DNA of 37,146 nt from Candidatus Hodarchaeota archaeon (GTDB lineage Archaea > Asgardarchaeota > Heimdallarchaeia > Hodarchaeales > Hodarchaeaceae). The stretch lies in contig JAEOTQ010000236.1 of assembly GCA_016839785.1 (NCBI GenBank), positions 1 through 37,146 on the forward strand, read 5' to 3'. The position numbers and the translations under genes are program-made. Every line of letters starts with the position of its first letter. Positions within the stretch are counted from its first letter, which is position 1. The notes under the pieces are model-generated. The model was not told where the DNA came from. It worked only from the letters and a program-made list of their open reading frames with translations, and did no database searches. This document shows, in pieces, positions 25,846-34,300 of this stretch.

Positions 25846-26190
25846 ATGTCCAAATCCCCTTTAGAAAAAATTAAAGTTGATCAAGTTCAGAAGAAAATCA
25901 TTGAGGACTTCGCAGACATTATTTCTGAAGAAACTGGCCTCACTGTTTTAGTAATCAAAGGGTTTCTATGGAAAACGTTACGTCAATGGCAGAAAACCCA
26001 CGGGATGACAATCACTGACACTGAAAAGGGTTCTGGAAGTTCACCTAACGAAAGAATTCAACAAGCAACTGATATTCTTAATATTTGCAAATCTAAAATC
26101 GAATCATCAACTGATGTCAATATAGAAGATCTGGAAACTGGAATAAAAAAATCTATAAGACATTATGATACACATTATGCGAAGCGGTAG
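25846..26190 (+). CDS. Unknown small helical protein, first of a tandem paralogous pair
   Basis: A 114-residue soluble protein of unknown function. It aligns over its whole length with the protein encoded at 26320-26661. Shared blocks are LEKIxVDxVQ, DFADIIS, VIKGFLWK(T/S)LR, the DTEK stretch, the ERIQQ(A/T)T segment and IKKS(I/L)RHY. It is predicted helical, with many lysines and acidic residues and no cysteine, metal or nucleotide motif. The ATG is at the expected transcription start, with no ribosome site in front, so it is likely leaderless. The adjacent pair arose by tandem duplication. Function cannot be inferred; DNA- or RNA-binding is possible from the basic helices but not shown. Confidence 0.7.
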   Translation: MSKSPLEKIKVDQVQKKIIEDFADIISEETGLTVLVIKGFLWKTLRQWQKTHGMTITDTEKGSGSSPNERIQQATDILNICKSKIESSTDVNIEDLETGIKKSIRHYDTHYAKR

Positions 26191-26273
26191 ATTTTCTCCG
26201 ATTTCCATTCAAAAGATCTTCCAGAAAGTTACTTTTTCTTCTTACACTTAGATGAATTCAAGCAATTGATAGT

Positions 26274-26285
26274 TTTTCTAGAAAA
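26274..26285 (+). promoter_or_regulatory. 12-bp palindrome upstream of the second paralogue
   Basis: TTTTCTAGAAAA is a perfect 12-bp palindrome 35 bp before the ATG at 26320. It is a candidate protein-binding site. Its sequence differs from the palindrome before the first paralogue, so the two genes may be controlled separately. Confidence 0.35.
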
Positions 26286-26319
26286 GTTCTAAAAGGAAGA
26301 CAATGACTCCACATTTAAC

Positions 26320-26661
26320 ATGGCAAAATCATTAGAGAAAATTGATGTGGATAAGGTCCAAAGACAGATCATTGGTGACTTTGCAGACATTATTTCAAAG
26401 GAAACAAATCTCTCAAAGATGGTAATCAAAGGGTTTCTTTGGAAATCTCTTCGTAAGTGGCAAGAAATCCATGGTATGACGCATTCAGATACTGAAAAGG
26501 ATACTACGATTTCACCAGAAGAAAGAATTCAACAAACGACTGAGATCTTTGAGTTGTTCAAACCTCAAGTAATTTCTTCTGCGGAAGTTGATGAGAAGGA
26601 TTTAGAGTTTGCTATCAAGAAATCTCTACGTCATTATGAACAAAAATATGCTAATCGTTAA
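26320..26661 (+). CDS. Unknown small helical protein, second of the tandem paralogous pair
   Basis: A 113-residue paralogue of the 25846-26190 product, starting 129 bp after its stop. The most conserved core is DFADIISxET and VIKGFLWKSLRKW, roughly residues 20-50, which I would expect to be the functional surface. The middle (60-70) is variable and shorter by one residue. No signal peptide or membrane helix is visible. An ATG further upstream (26303) is in another frame. A T7 run at 26669-26675 follows the stop as a likely terminator. Unknown function. Confidence 0.7.
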   Translation: MAKSLEKIDVDKVQRQIIGDFADIISKETNLSKMVIKGFLWKSLRKWQEIHGMTHSDTEKDTTISPEERIQQTTEIFELFKPQVISSAEVDEKDLEFAIKKSLRHYEQKYANR

Positions 26662-26668
26662 TCTATTC

Positions 26669-26675
26669 TTTTTTT
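26669..26675 (+). terminator. Oligo-T terminator after the paralogous pair
   Basis: TTTTTTT lies 8 bp after the stop codon of the second paralogue and before the convergent CoA-transferase gene. Confidence 0.45.
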
Positions 26676-26682
26676 ATGTAAA

Positions 26683-28593
26683 TTAACGAGGATTTTGGCT
26701 ATAAAAAGACTCTTCTGTAAACTCCCAAGTAAGTATGATAATACCACCTTCGCTTTCCATGGTAGCGTTTGTCGCTAGTCCACTTGCGGCAAAATCCTTC
26801 AGTAAATGAATAGCTGCCGCATTTCCCATTATAGTTTCAGTAATAAAACAAGTAATATTTAGTTCTAAAGCTCGTTTTGTTAGATAGCGAAGGAATTCCC
26901 TTGCTAATCCTTTGTTTCGATATTCCTCATGGACTAACAATGAAATCTCAGCTGTCTTGAAGTCATGTAAAATAAAGAAATGGCCAGTGCCAATGATCTT
27001 TTCTGTTGAGATTGGACCTAGGAATGCAGCTATACCCATATCCTGACTAAAATTTATATTTGCTTCTTTTTGTGCTAAACTGTGGGGTAGAGCCCTGATA
27101 GCACTAAAATATCGGGAATACCTACTTTTTTCCGAGACAGAATAGAAGAATCTCCTGAGTTTATCTTCATCACTTGCCAGAATCGGGCGAATGCGCACAC
27201 TAGGCTCCCCGTTCCTCAGTGTGAAGTGTTCTTGGACTTCCATTGGATACATTAGATGTTTCGAGGGATCAGAGTAAATCTGATCTTGGTACATATAGTT
27301 GAGCTCCTTGGCTCTATTAAATAGCTCTTCTCGGAACTTAGGATGCGCTAATTCAATCATAGATAAGACTCTTTCCCGAAGTGAGGCACCATGAAGATAA
27401 GCTATTCCATATTCAGTCACAACATACTCGATATCTGCTCTAGTTATTGCAACTCCCGCGCCTGAACATAAATGAGAGACAATTCGGGAATGTTTACCAT
27501 CACTGGATGTCGAGGGAAGAGCAATAATCGTTTTTCCCCCGGGCGAAAGTTGGGCACCACGATGGAGGTCAACTGCACCCCCAATTCCACTATATAGATA
27601 TGTTCCCAAGCTATCAGCTGCTACTTGTCCTGTTAAGTCTATTTCTAAAGCAGAATTTATTGTCACCATTTTATAATTTTTAGCCACAATATTAGGATCC
27701 AAAACATAATCGGAAGGGTAAAAATGAAAATCTGGGTTATCATTTATAGTATTATATAAACGTTGAGTCCCCATACAGAATGTAGCGACTGTTTTGCCAG
27801 TGTGAATAGTTTTCTTTGCATTAGTTACCACCCCACAATCTAATAATTCCAAAACGGAATCAGTAATAAGTTCAGAATGAATTCCAAGATCTTTTTTTTC
27901 ACAGAGATATTTTGACATTGCGTTGGTAACATTGCCTACACCTATTTGTAGTGTTGACTCATTATCAATCAAACTAGATACATTTCGGGCAACTTTCTCA
28001 ATCTGAGGTGTGATCGAGGGTGGTTTCCATTCTGTCAGAGGACTACTATTCTGAACCATATAGTCGATGTCAGAAGTATGAACAAAACTATTACCATGTG
28101 TCACAGGCATTTCAGGATTAACTTCAGCTATTACGATCTCTGAATTTTCGACTGCAGCCTTTGTAAGATCAACACTTATCCCTAAGCTCACATAACCAGA
28201 TTTATCAGGAACAGAGGTTTGAACAAGGGCAACATCGATTGGTAAGAGTTTCTTTCGGAAAAGATCGGGTATCTTTTGGGATGATACTGGGGTATAGTCT
28301 GCTCTTCCTTCTCTTACAGCTTGACGGATATTATCAGTAATAAATACGCTGTTGTATCTAAAACGTTTTGTATATTGTTCTTTCACGTAGGGGGCTGGGC
28401 CATAAGAAATCACATGATAAATTTCATTATCCTCTGTTTGAATCTCCATCTGTGAAAGATGTAACAATAGAAGTCTGGGCTCTGCACAACCTGTACCAAT
28501 GAAAAGTCTATCACCTGGTTTAATGTGTGAAAGGGCAGCATTGGGCGTAGTGTAATTGGGTTTGTCTGGATCAACTGGTTGGTACGTGTACAA
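26683..28593 (-). CDS. Acetyl-CoA hydrolase/4-hydroxybutyrate CoA-transferase fused to a GNAT acetyltransferase
   Basis: A 636-residue two-domain protein. Residues 15-455 are a CoA-transferase of the acetyl-CoA hydrolase/AbfT/Cat1 group, with GVGN at 218-221 and GIHSEL at about 237-242. Its E241 corresponds by position to the glutamate that forms the enzyme-CoA thioester. VVTEYGIAYLHG at 391-402 is another group signature. Residues about 465-625 are a GNAT domain, with the acetyl-CoA-binding motif EEYRNKGLAREFL. Such fusions are annotated in bacteria and archaea, so the architecture is not new. The GNAT part may acylate a protein using the same acyl-CoA pool. The frame begins at TTG 28593, but AAGGTGG abuts it with no spacer, so the true start is uncertain by a few residues. 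It could connect organic-acid CoA activation to the nearby TCA genes. Confidence 0.8.
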   Translation of the reverse strand: MYTYQPVDPDKPNYTTPNAALSHIKPGDRLFIGTGCAEPRLLLLHLSQMEIQTEDNEIYHVISYGPAPYVKEQYTKRFRYNSVFITDNIRQAVREGRADYTPVSSQKIPDLFRKKLLPIDVALVQTSVPDKSGYVSLGISVDLTKAAVENSEIVIAEVNPEMPVTHGNSFVHTSDIDYMVQNSSPLTEWKPPSITPQIEKVARNVSSLIDNESTLQIGVGNVTNAMSKYLCEKKDLGIHSELITDSVLELLDCGVVTNAKKTIHTGKTVATFCMGTQRLYNTINDNPDFHFYPSDYVLDPNIVAKNYKMVTINSALEIDLTGQVAADSLGTYLYSGIGGAVDLHRGAQLSPGGKTIIALPSTSSDGKHSRIVSHLCSGAGVAITRADIEYVVTEYGIAYLHGASLRERVLSMIELAHPKFREELFNRAKELNYMYQDQIYSDPSKHLMYPMEVQEHFTLRNGEPSVRIRPILASDEDKLRRFFYSVSEKSRYSRYFSAIRALPHSLAQKEANINFSQDMGIAAFLGPISTEKIIGTGHFFILHDFKTAEISLLVHEEYRNKGLAREFLRYLTKRALELNITCFITETIMGNAAAIHLLKDFAASGLATNATMESEGGIIILTWEFTEESFYSQNPR

Positions 28594-29123
28594 CCACCTT
28601 TGTCTATCATTAGTCTTTTTAGTTGATAAGGTGCAGAATTATTTGTATCAATGATTAAATTGCTGATTTCTTTATATTTTTTCTGTATTGTGAAATAATA
28701 ACGTACATTCTGCTATTCTTATTCTCTTTGTGTTGGTAACCTCTGCTATACTTTAAGTAAACTGTGTAATTAAGTTTATTTATTTTTTGGAGAATTCAGG
28801 TTCGGGAGTGAAAGAATCATGTGAAGAATTGTTCATATGAACATATTTTCGCAAATTAAATTCTTTTCTCCATTATTTTAACGATTAACGATCTTAGAGG
28901 AGAAAATTATTTAAAATATTAAACAATATTCATTATTAGATATTAGATTCTTTCTTTAAGTAATCTTATATTTCAGTTATTTTGTATCTAATTTAACTAA
29001 AATTGAACAATTGAAAAGTCTCCTTATGTCAACCCCTAGACTTTATAAGGAATATCACAATGTGATGATGAATCTAATTAAATGTGATTACATTCAATTT
29101 CAGCAGGAACTTGGGTCTTAGAA
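28594..29123. other. 530-bp AT-rich intergenic region between divergent genes
   Basis: No credible gene, tRNA or repeat array is seen. It contains the promoters of the CoA-transferase (minus) and the flavin dehydrogenase (plus). A perfect 14-bp palindrome TGTTCATATGAACA lies at 28830-28843. The promoter/operator of the dehydrogenase at 29042-29094 is listed separately. The rest is A/T-rich without recognisable structure. Confidence 0.5.
29042..29094 (+). promoter_or_regulatory. Promoter/operator of the flavin dehydrogenase gene
   Basis: A TATA box TTTATAAG at 29042-29049 places the transcription start near 29070. Across it lie the dyad ATCACA-A-TGTGAT at 29054-29066 and the dyad AATGT-GATT-ACATT at 29081-29094. 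AATGTGAT repeats at 29059-29066 and 29081-29088, 22 bp apart, about two helical turns. This looks like a two-site operator on one face of the helix. Confidence 0.5.
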
Positions 29124-32093
29124 ATGAGTAATAGCAACTTAAAACCTGAATTCGTTAAACAAAAGCTTAAAGGAAAAATTAAAGGCGAGATTTTAGTAGA
29201 TGAAATAAGCCGCTACTTCTATTCGACAGATGCAAGTGTCTATCGAATAATGCCCACAGCAGTCATTTATCCTAAGGATAAAGAGGATGTTAAAACAGTA
29301 GTCAGATTTGCGAAAAAGCATGGAATTTCTATACATGCACGCGGGGCTGGATCGGGTTTAGGAGGAGCAAGCCTAGGACCTGGGATAATACTTGCATTTC
29401 GTAGATATATGAATGAAATCATCAGTATAGACGAAGCAAATTCAACCACTACGGTACAACCTGGTGTAATTTGTGGTAATCTTAATCAAAAACTTGCGAA
29501 AATCAAAAAGATTGTATACGTCGATAACTCTTCCGAAAATTATGCATCTATCGGAGGAATGATTGGAACCAATTCCTCTGGAGCTCATGCTGTAAAATAC
29601 GGGTACATGGCGGATTTCGTTCAGGAATTGACTGTTATTCTAAGTAATGGAGAGGAGATTCGTGCGAGACCTGTAGAAATCGGTTCTGAAGAATATAATG
29701 CTATAATTTCCAAAGATACTTTGGAAGCTAAATTGTATAAGTCAACAGTTAAAATGATTGATAATCCTGATACCCAAACTTTGATCACTCAACATTGGCC
29801 CAAGGTTAAAATGAATGTCAGTGGTTATAATCTTAAAGACGTAATTAAGGATAATAAAATCGACTTATCACGATTATTCTTAGGATCAGAAGGAACTTTG
29901 GGGATTGTCGTTGAAGCAAAGATTAAATTTATTCCAAAACCCCAAGCGGTGACCTTAATTGTTATGGATTTTGACTCATTAGCAAAATCTGGAAGAGCAG
30001 TAGATTTATTGGTACGTAAGGTTGGTGTAGCTGCTATTGAACAATTAGGAAAATCTGTGCTTGAGATTGCAGTGGGAATGGACCCTGCGCTAAAAGAATT
30101 TATTCCTGCTGGAGTAGATAATATCCTTTATGTCGAATTTGACGATGTTGATCCAGCAGTTCGAGCAGACAAAGTCAAAAAGGCTCGTGAATTAATTATT
30201 GATCAAGAGAATTTAGCCACTGACATGCGTTTTTCTGATGATCCAGTAGAACAAGCCAGCCTTTGGAAAGTAAGAAAAGACGCAGTTCCGCTTCTGAATA
30301 AGGTACGAGAGCCTCGCCGTATTATGGCGTTTGTCGAAGATCAAACTGTACCTCTAGATCAATTAGGTAATTATATGGTACATCTACGTGAGGAAGTTTT
30401 TCCGAAATATGGACTAAGAGCAGCTATTTATGGTCATGCTGCAAAAGGTCTTGTGCATACACGTCCATTTGTCAATACTAAAGATGGAAACGACCTTGAA
30501 TTAATCAAAAAGGTTGCTGATGAAGTTAATTCCTACGTTATAGGTATTGGCGGATCGATTTCTGGTGAACATAATGATGGATTCGATAGGGTCAATTACA
30601 TTAAACAGATGTATGGAGAAGAAGTATACGAGAAATTTAAAGAACTTAAAAATCTCTATGATCCTGATGTCACCTTTAACCCTGACAATAAGATAACTGA
30701 TAAAGAAGATCTTCTCATCAGTAATCTACGCTTTGGTGCAGAGTACTCTGTTATTCCAGGATTAGAAAAGAATCTGGTTTGGGACGATAACTGGGGTTTT
30801 GAAGAAGTCATTGAATCATGTCATGGTTGTGGAAAATGTACTGTTGATCTTCGTCCTCAAAGAGATTGTCCGATTTATCGAGCGAAGCAGACTACTACAG
30901 GTGAACTTGCCTCCCCAAGAGCACGGGCAAATTTAATGCGAGGAATAATATCTGGCCAGTTGGATTATAGTATTTTACAAACTAAAGAAGCACGACAAGT
31001 GTTGGAAGACTGTGCTGGATGTATGATGTGCAATATTGATTGTCCTTCTAATGTAAATATACCAAAAGTCATGTTTGATGCAAAGATTATGCATTATGGC
31101 AGGTCAAAATGGCCATTTATTGGAAAAATTCCTAAAGGACATTATTTCACTGGAAATTATGAAACAATTGCTAAAGTCGGAAGCACTTTCTCTCCTCTCT
31201 CAAATCTTGGATTATGGGGTCCCAGCAAATATATGATGCAATTATTTGGCGGTGTTCATCGCAAAGCCAATTTCCCGAACTTTACACGAAACACCTTTCA
31301 AAAATGGTTTAAAAAACATGCAAAGAACAATCCTGCCCCGACTAATCCTACTAAAAAGGTAGCTATTTTCCATGGGTGTTTTGCCAATTACACAGAAAAT
31401 AGAGATATCGCAGTAGCCCACGTTCAAGTCTTGGAAAAGAATGGAATCGAAGTAGTGGTCCCAAAAGGGCAGAACTGCTGTGGAATTCCATTACTTTCAA
31501 ACGGACTTGGTCATGTAGCAAGGAAGAAAGGTGAAAACAACGCTAAAATCTTTGCAGAGTATGTAAAACAAGGTTATGATGTCGTTACTCAATGTAGTTC
31601 TTGTTATGCTACTCTCAAAGATGAACTCCATGAAACTCTTGTTGGGAATGATGAATCTAAACTTGTAAGAGATAATACATATTTATTCACCGATTACATT
31701 CTAAAACTACGTGACGAAGGAAAACTGAATACTGATTTTAATGGCAACATGGAGAAAGGACTACGTTTGGGGTATCACGAACCATGTCACTTGATAAGTA
31801 GTGGTATCAAGGGAATTTCAGTTAAAATGCTGCAAAGCCTTGGAACGGTCGATGTGGAACCTCTTAAGACTGAATGCTGTGGCCAGTTAGGTAGCTGGGG
31901 ATTTAAATCAAAGAATTATAAATATGGACAAATTGTTGCAGAGAGGTCATTGTATCCAGAAGCGAATCGAGAAGATATCGATGCCTTAGTAACGGATTGT
32001 CCAACCTGTAAATTACAGCTACAGAATGTTAACAAAGAAATTTATCATCCTACCCAAGTTCTCCGTGATGCTTATGGATTGAATAGAACCTGA
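29124..32093 (+). CDS. FAD-linked D-lactate/2-hydroxyacid dehydrogenase with Fe-S and CCG domains
   Basis: A 989-residue enzyme combining GlcD- and GlcF-like parts. The N-terminal FAD_binding_4 domain has the pyrophosphate loop RGAGSGLGGASLGPG at about 74-88 and TNSSGAHAVKYGY at about 150-162. The FAD-oxidase C-terminal domain runs to about 530. Two 4Fe-4S sites follow: C566-x2-C569-x2-C572...C582 and C630-x2-C633-x2-C636-x3-C640. The C-terminal region has two CCG modules with paired cysteines at 785-786 and 918-919. All cluster ligands are present. The enzyme oxidises a D-2-hydroxyacid (lactate, glycolate or 2-hydroxyglutarate) and passes electrons to a quinone or carrier. ATG at 29124. It converges with sucD. 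Full-length members of this fused family are of the same size. The exact substrate is not decidable from sequence alone. Confidence 0.85.
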   Translation: MSNSNLKPEFVKQKLKGKIKGEILVDEISRYFYSTDASVYRIMPTAVIYPKDKEDVKTVVRFAKKHGISIHARGAGSGLGGASLGPGIILAFRRYMNEIISIDEANSTTTVQPGVICGNLNQKLAKIKKIVYVDNSSENYASIGGMIGTNSSGAHAVKYGYMADFVQELTVILSNGEEIRARPVEIGSEEYNAIISKDTLEAKLYKSTVKMIDNPDTQTLITQHWPKVKMNVSGYNLKDVIKDNKIDLSRLFLGSEGTLGIVVEAKIKFIPKPQAVTLIVMDFDSLAKSGRAVDLLVRKVGVAAIEQLGKSVLEIAVGMDPALKEFIPAGVDNILYVEFDDVDPAVRADKVKKARELIIDQENLATDMRFSDDPVEQASLWKVRKDAVPLLNKVREPRRIMAFVEDQTVPLDQLGNYMVHLREEVFPKYGLRAAIYGHAAKGLVHTRPFVNTKDGNDLELIKKVADEVNSYVIGIGGSISGEHNDGFDRVNYIKQMYGEEVYEKFKELKNLYDPDVTFNPDNKITDKEDLLISNLRFGAEYSVIPGLEKNLVWDDNWGFEEVIESCHGCGKCTVDLRPQRDCPIYRAKQTTTGELASPRARANLMRGIISGQLDYSILQTKEARQVLEDCAGCMMCNIDCPSNVNIPKVMFDAKIMHYGRSKWPFIGKIPKGHYFTGNYETIAKVGSTFSPLSNLGLWGPSKYMMQLFGGVHRKANFPNFTRNTFQKWFKKHAKNNPAPTNPTKKVAIFHGCFANYTENRDIAVAHVQVLEKNGIEVVVPKGQNCCGIPLLSNGLGHVARKKGENNAKIFAEYVKQGYDVVTQCSSCYATLKDELHETLVGNDESKLVRDNTYLFTDYILKLRDEGKLNTDFNGNMEKGLRLGYHEPCHLISSGIKGISVKMLQSLGTVDVEPLKTECCGQLGSWGFKSKNYKYGQIVAERSLYPEANREDIDALVTDCPTCKLQLQNVNKEIYHPTQVLRDAYGLNRT

Positions 32094-32206
32094 TTAACCA
32101 GGAATCTATTTAAAATCCAATTCTCTTTATTTTCTATGTTATTCAACTTGCAAATACAAAATTTTTTGGTAGCTTTTAATACTTCTAAGTATTGATTTGA
32201 TAACAG

Positions 32207-32238
32207 AATAAATAAAAAGAAGGATGAAACATTCATCC
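32207..32238 (-). terminator. Hairpin terminator of the sucD gene
   Basis: On the minus strand the sucD stop (32241-32243) is followed after 2 bases by a hairpin, GGATGAA-TGT-TTCATCC (complement of 32222-32238), with a 7-bp stem and 3-base loop, and then a T-rich tail. The layout resembles a rho-independent terminator, unusual next to the plain T-runs elsewhere here. Confidence 0.55.
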
Positions 32239-32240
32239 AT

Positions 32241-33119
32241 TTAGAGATGCTGTTTCACCATATCAGGAATATCCCAAGGAGTCTCGGCAATATTTGCACC
32301 GACAGCAGATAATGCATCAATTTTACCTTGTGCAGTTCCCACATTTCCAGAAATTATAGCTCCAGCATGTCCCATCCTCTTTCCTTCAGGAGCACTCTTC
32401 CCTGCAATGTATGCAATCACTGGTTTATTTACGTTCTGAGCTTCAATATATGCAGCGACCTTTTCTTCTTCATCTCCACCAATTTCCCCGATCAAAACAA
32501 TAATATTTGTTCCATTATCTTTCGCATAGTAGTCAAAAGCTTCCACGAGAGTCGTGCCCCGAATGGGATCCCCTCCAATACCAATGTACGCAGAAACTCC
32601 TACATCCGCATTACCTAAAGCTTTAGCAATTTCATAAGAGAGAGTACCACTCTTAGCAATAGTAGCAACTGTTCCGAAGTGACACATATCTGACGGCATA
32701 ATCCCTAGCTTTATCTTATCGGGAATTAACATCCCAGGAGTATTTGGCCCAATCAGATGTAATCCCTTGGAATGAGCTAATTCAACAAGACGGAGCATAT
32801 CTAGGACGGGAACTCCCTCAGTTATACAACATGTCATATTGATTCCTGCATTTAAGCTCTCTAGTACTGCACCAGATGTAAATCTTGCAGGTACAAAGAT
32901 AATACTCGTATCGGCACCTCGCTCTTTTACAGCTTCTTGAACCGTATTAAATACAGGAACACCAAGTACTTCCTGACCACCTTTCTTAGGAGTAACTCCA
33001 GCAACAATGTTAGTTCCATATTCTTGCATTAACTGCGTATGAAACTTGCCCTGATTTCCTGTAATACCCTGAACGACTACTCGACTATTTTCACTTATGT
33101 GCATTTGATTCTCACCCAA
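32241..33119 (-). CDS. sucD: Succinyl-CoA synthetase (ADP- or GDP-forming), alpha subunit
   Basis: A 292-residue alpha subunit. An N-terminal CoA-binding Rossmann domain opens with SRVVVQGITGNQGKFHTQLMQEYG (about 9-32, the GxTGxxG loop), and the ligase domain follows. It contains the phospho-histidine site KRMGHAGAIISGN near residues 248-260, whose His carries phosphate during catalysis. The length matches the family. ATG at 33119 lies inside the end of sucC, overlapping by 8 bp, so the two subunits are probably translationally coupled. It catalyses succinyl-CoA plus NDP and phosphate to succinate plus NTP together with the SucC product. It is the last gene of the four-gene minus-strand run of TCA enzymes, followed by a hairpin terminator. 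Confidence 0.93.
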   Translation of the reverse strand: MGENQMHISENSRVVVQGITGNQGKFHTQLMQEYGTNIVAGVTPKKGGQEVLGVPVFNTVQEAVKERGADTSIIFVPARFTSGAVLESLNAGINMTCCITEGVPVLDMLRLVELAHSKGLHLIGPNTPGMLIPDKIKLGIMPSDMCHFGTVATIAKSGTLSYEIAKALGNADVGVSAYIGIGGDPIRGTTLVEAFDYYAKDNGTNIIVLIGEIGGDEEEKVAAYIEAQNVNKPVIAYIAGKSAPEGKRMGHAGAIISGNVGTAQGKIDALSAVGANIAETPWDIPDMVKQHL

Positions 33120-34260
33120 TAACTCCTTTTAACTTTTCTACAGCCGCCATCATGTCCTTGTATGCATCAATTCCAGCATCATTCAAAATTTTGACACCTT
33201 CAGTTTCTTTTGTACCAGTAAGACGTATCACCATTGGAGGTGCATCTGGAAATTCATTTAATGTATGTAAAATTGCATCAGCTACCACATCACATCGTGT
33301 AATTCCACCATAGATATTAATTAACACCGCTTTAGGCTTCATGGTGAATATAAGCTTAAGTGCTTCATAAACACGATCTCGGTCTGCACCACCTCCTACA
33401 TCAAGGAAGTTCATTCCAGCTAGGCCATGCTGTGCTAATACATCAAGTAAGGCCATCGTTAATCCTGCACCATTGGCAAGAATCCCCACTTGACCATCCA
33501 ATTCGACAAAGGAAAACCCAAATTGCAATGCTGTCTTCTCAAGATCAGTTAATTTCTTTTTCTGCAATTCTTGAATAGTAGTCTGCCTAAATACAGCGTT
33601 GTCGTCAAGAATCATTTTGCCGTCAACAGCGAATAATCCAGATGGAGTCAGAACCAGAGGATTAATTTCCACTAATTGTGCCTCTTTAGCAGTTGTGATT
33701 TTCCATAATTTTAGGAAAAGGTCCGAAGCTGAATCTACAAGATCACCTGTGAATCCAAGTCGTTCTGCAACGGATCTTGCGGTCTCTTCCTTCAGGCCTT
33801 CTGTAAGAGAAATATTTTCCTTTATAATTGCTTCTGGTCGAGTGGCTGCTACCTCCTCTATATCGATACCTCCTTCTGCACTTGCAATAAGTACAAATTG
33901 TCTTCCAGAAGTATCGAGTGCAATAGAGCAATAATACTCATGTTTAATCTCTGCTAAGCTCTCTATAAGAATTGCTTCAACCTCATAAGTTCCCACTTTG
34001 CGTGTAAAGTAATCTTTGCACAAGGAAATTCCCTCTTCGCGGGTTTGCACGATTTTAATTAGTCCAGCTTTCTTTCTACTGCCAATTGCTATTTGTGATT
34101 TAACAATAGCTGGAAAATTAAATTGTGTTAGTTTATCTTCCACATTTTCTCCCCTTGTAATGACTAAACGATTGACAAGTGGGAGATCAAATTCGGCAAA
34201 TACTTCTTTAGCTTCATATTCTAGTAAACGTATTGTAAACACCTTCAATAATAATTTCAA
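33112..34260 (-). CDS. sucC: Succinyl-CoA synthetase, beta subunit
   Basis: A 382-residue ATP-grasp beta subunit as drawn. It contains RLLEYEAKEVFAEFDLPLVN at the N-terminus, FPAIVKSQIAIGSRKKAGLI for the nucleotide grasp and the C-terminal VGILANGAGLTMALLDV and GGGADRDRVYEALKLIF blocks, as in archaeal SucC. Homologues normally start at the residue before RLLEYEAK. That codon is ATA (34231-34233), with AAGGT (34241-34245) at a proper 7-base distance. The available conventional starts (TTG 34260, TTG 34248, GTG 34242) would add 9, 5 or 3 residues. So either an ATA start or a short N-terminal extension applies. It shares 8 bp with sucD. Only 40 bp separate it from the fumarase beta gene, with two oligo-T runs in between. 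Confidence 0.9.
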   Translation of the reverse strand: MKLLLKVFTIRLLEYEAKEVFAEFDLPLVNRLVITRGENVEDKLTQFNFPAIVKSQIAIGSRKKAGLIKIVQTREEGISLCKDYFTRKVGTYEVEAILIESLAEIKHEYYCSIALDTSGRQFVLIASAEGGIDIEEVAATRPEAIIKENISLTEGLKEETARSVAERLGFTGDLVDSASDLFLKLWKITTAKEAQLVEINPLVLTPSGLFAVDGKMILDDNAVFRQTTIQELQKKKLTDLEKTALQFGFSFVELDGQVGILANGAGLTMALLDVLAQHGLAGMNFLDVGGGADRDRVYEALKLIFTMKPKAVLINIYGGITRCDVVADAILHTLNEFPDAPPMVIRLTGTKETEGVKILNDAGIDAYKDMMAAVEKLKGVIG

Positions 34261-34276
34261 ATAATTAGAATCTATT

Positions 34277-34293
34277 AAAAAAAAGGAAAAAAA
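34277..34293 (-). terminator. Double oligo-T run between fumarase beta and sucC
   Basis: The minus strand reads T7-CC-T8 (complement of 34277-34293) 8 bp after the fumarase beta stop. Such tracts stop archaeal RNA polymerase, so the fumarase message may end, wholly or partly, before sucC. A separate promoter for sucC within the 40-bp gap is not obvious, so partial read-through is possible. Confidence 0.45.
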
Positions 34294-34300
34294 GAAGGGG

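Noticed and set aside
28410-28610. Minus-strand ORF with an ATG at 28610
   Set aside because: It runs in another frame across the start of the CoA-transferase, has no recognisable domain, and the transferase frame is clearly the real one.
28790-28830. Possible tRNA T-loop (GGTTCGGG) in the divergent gap
   Set aside because: No matching acceptor stem, anticodon arm or T-stem partner could be found around it.
32328-32618. Plus-strand ORF opposite sucD
   Set aside because: Antisense shadow of a highly conserved enzyme gene; cysteine/serine-rich composition and no ribosome site.
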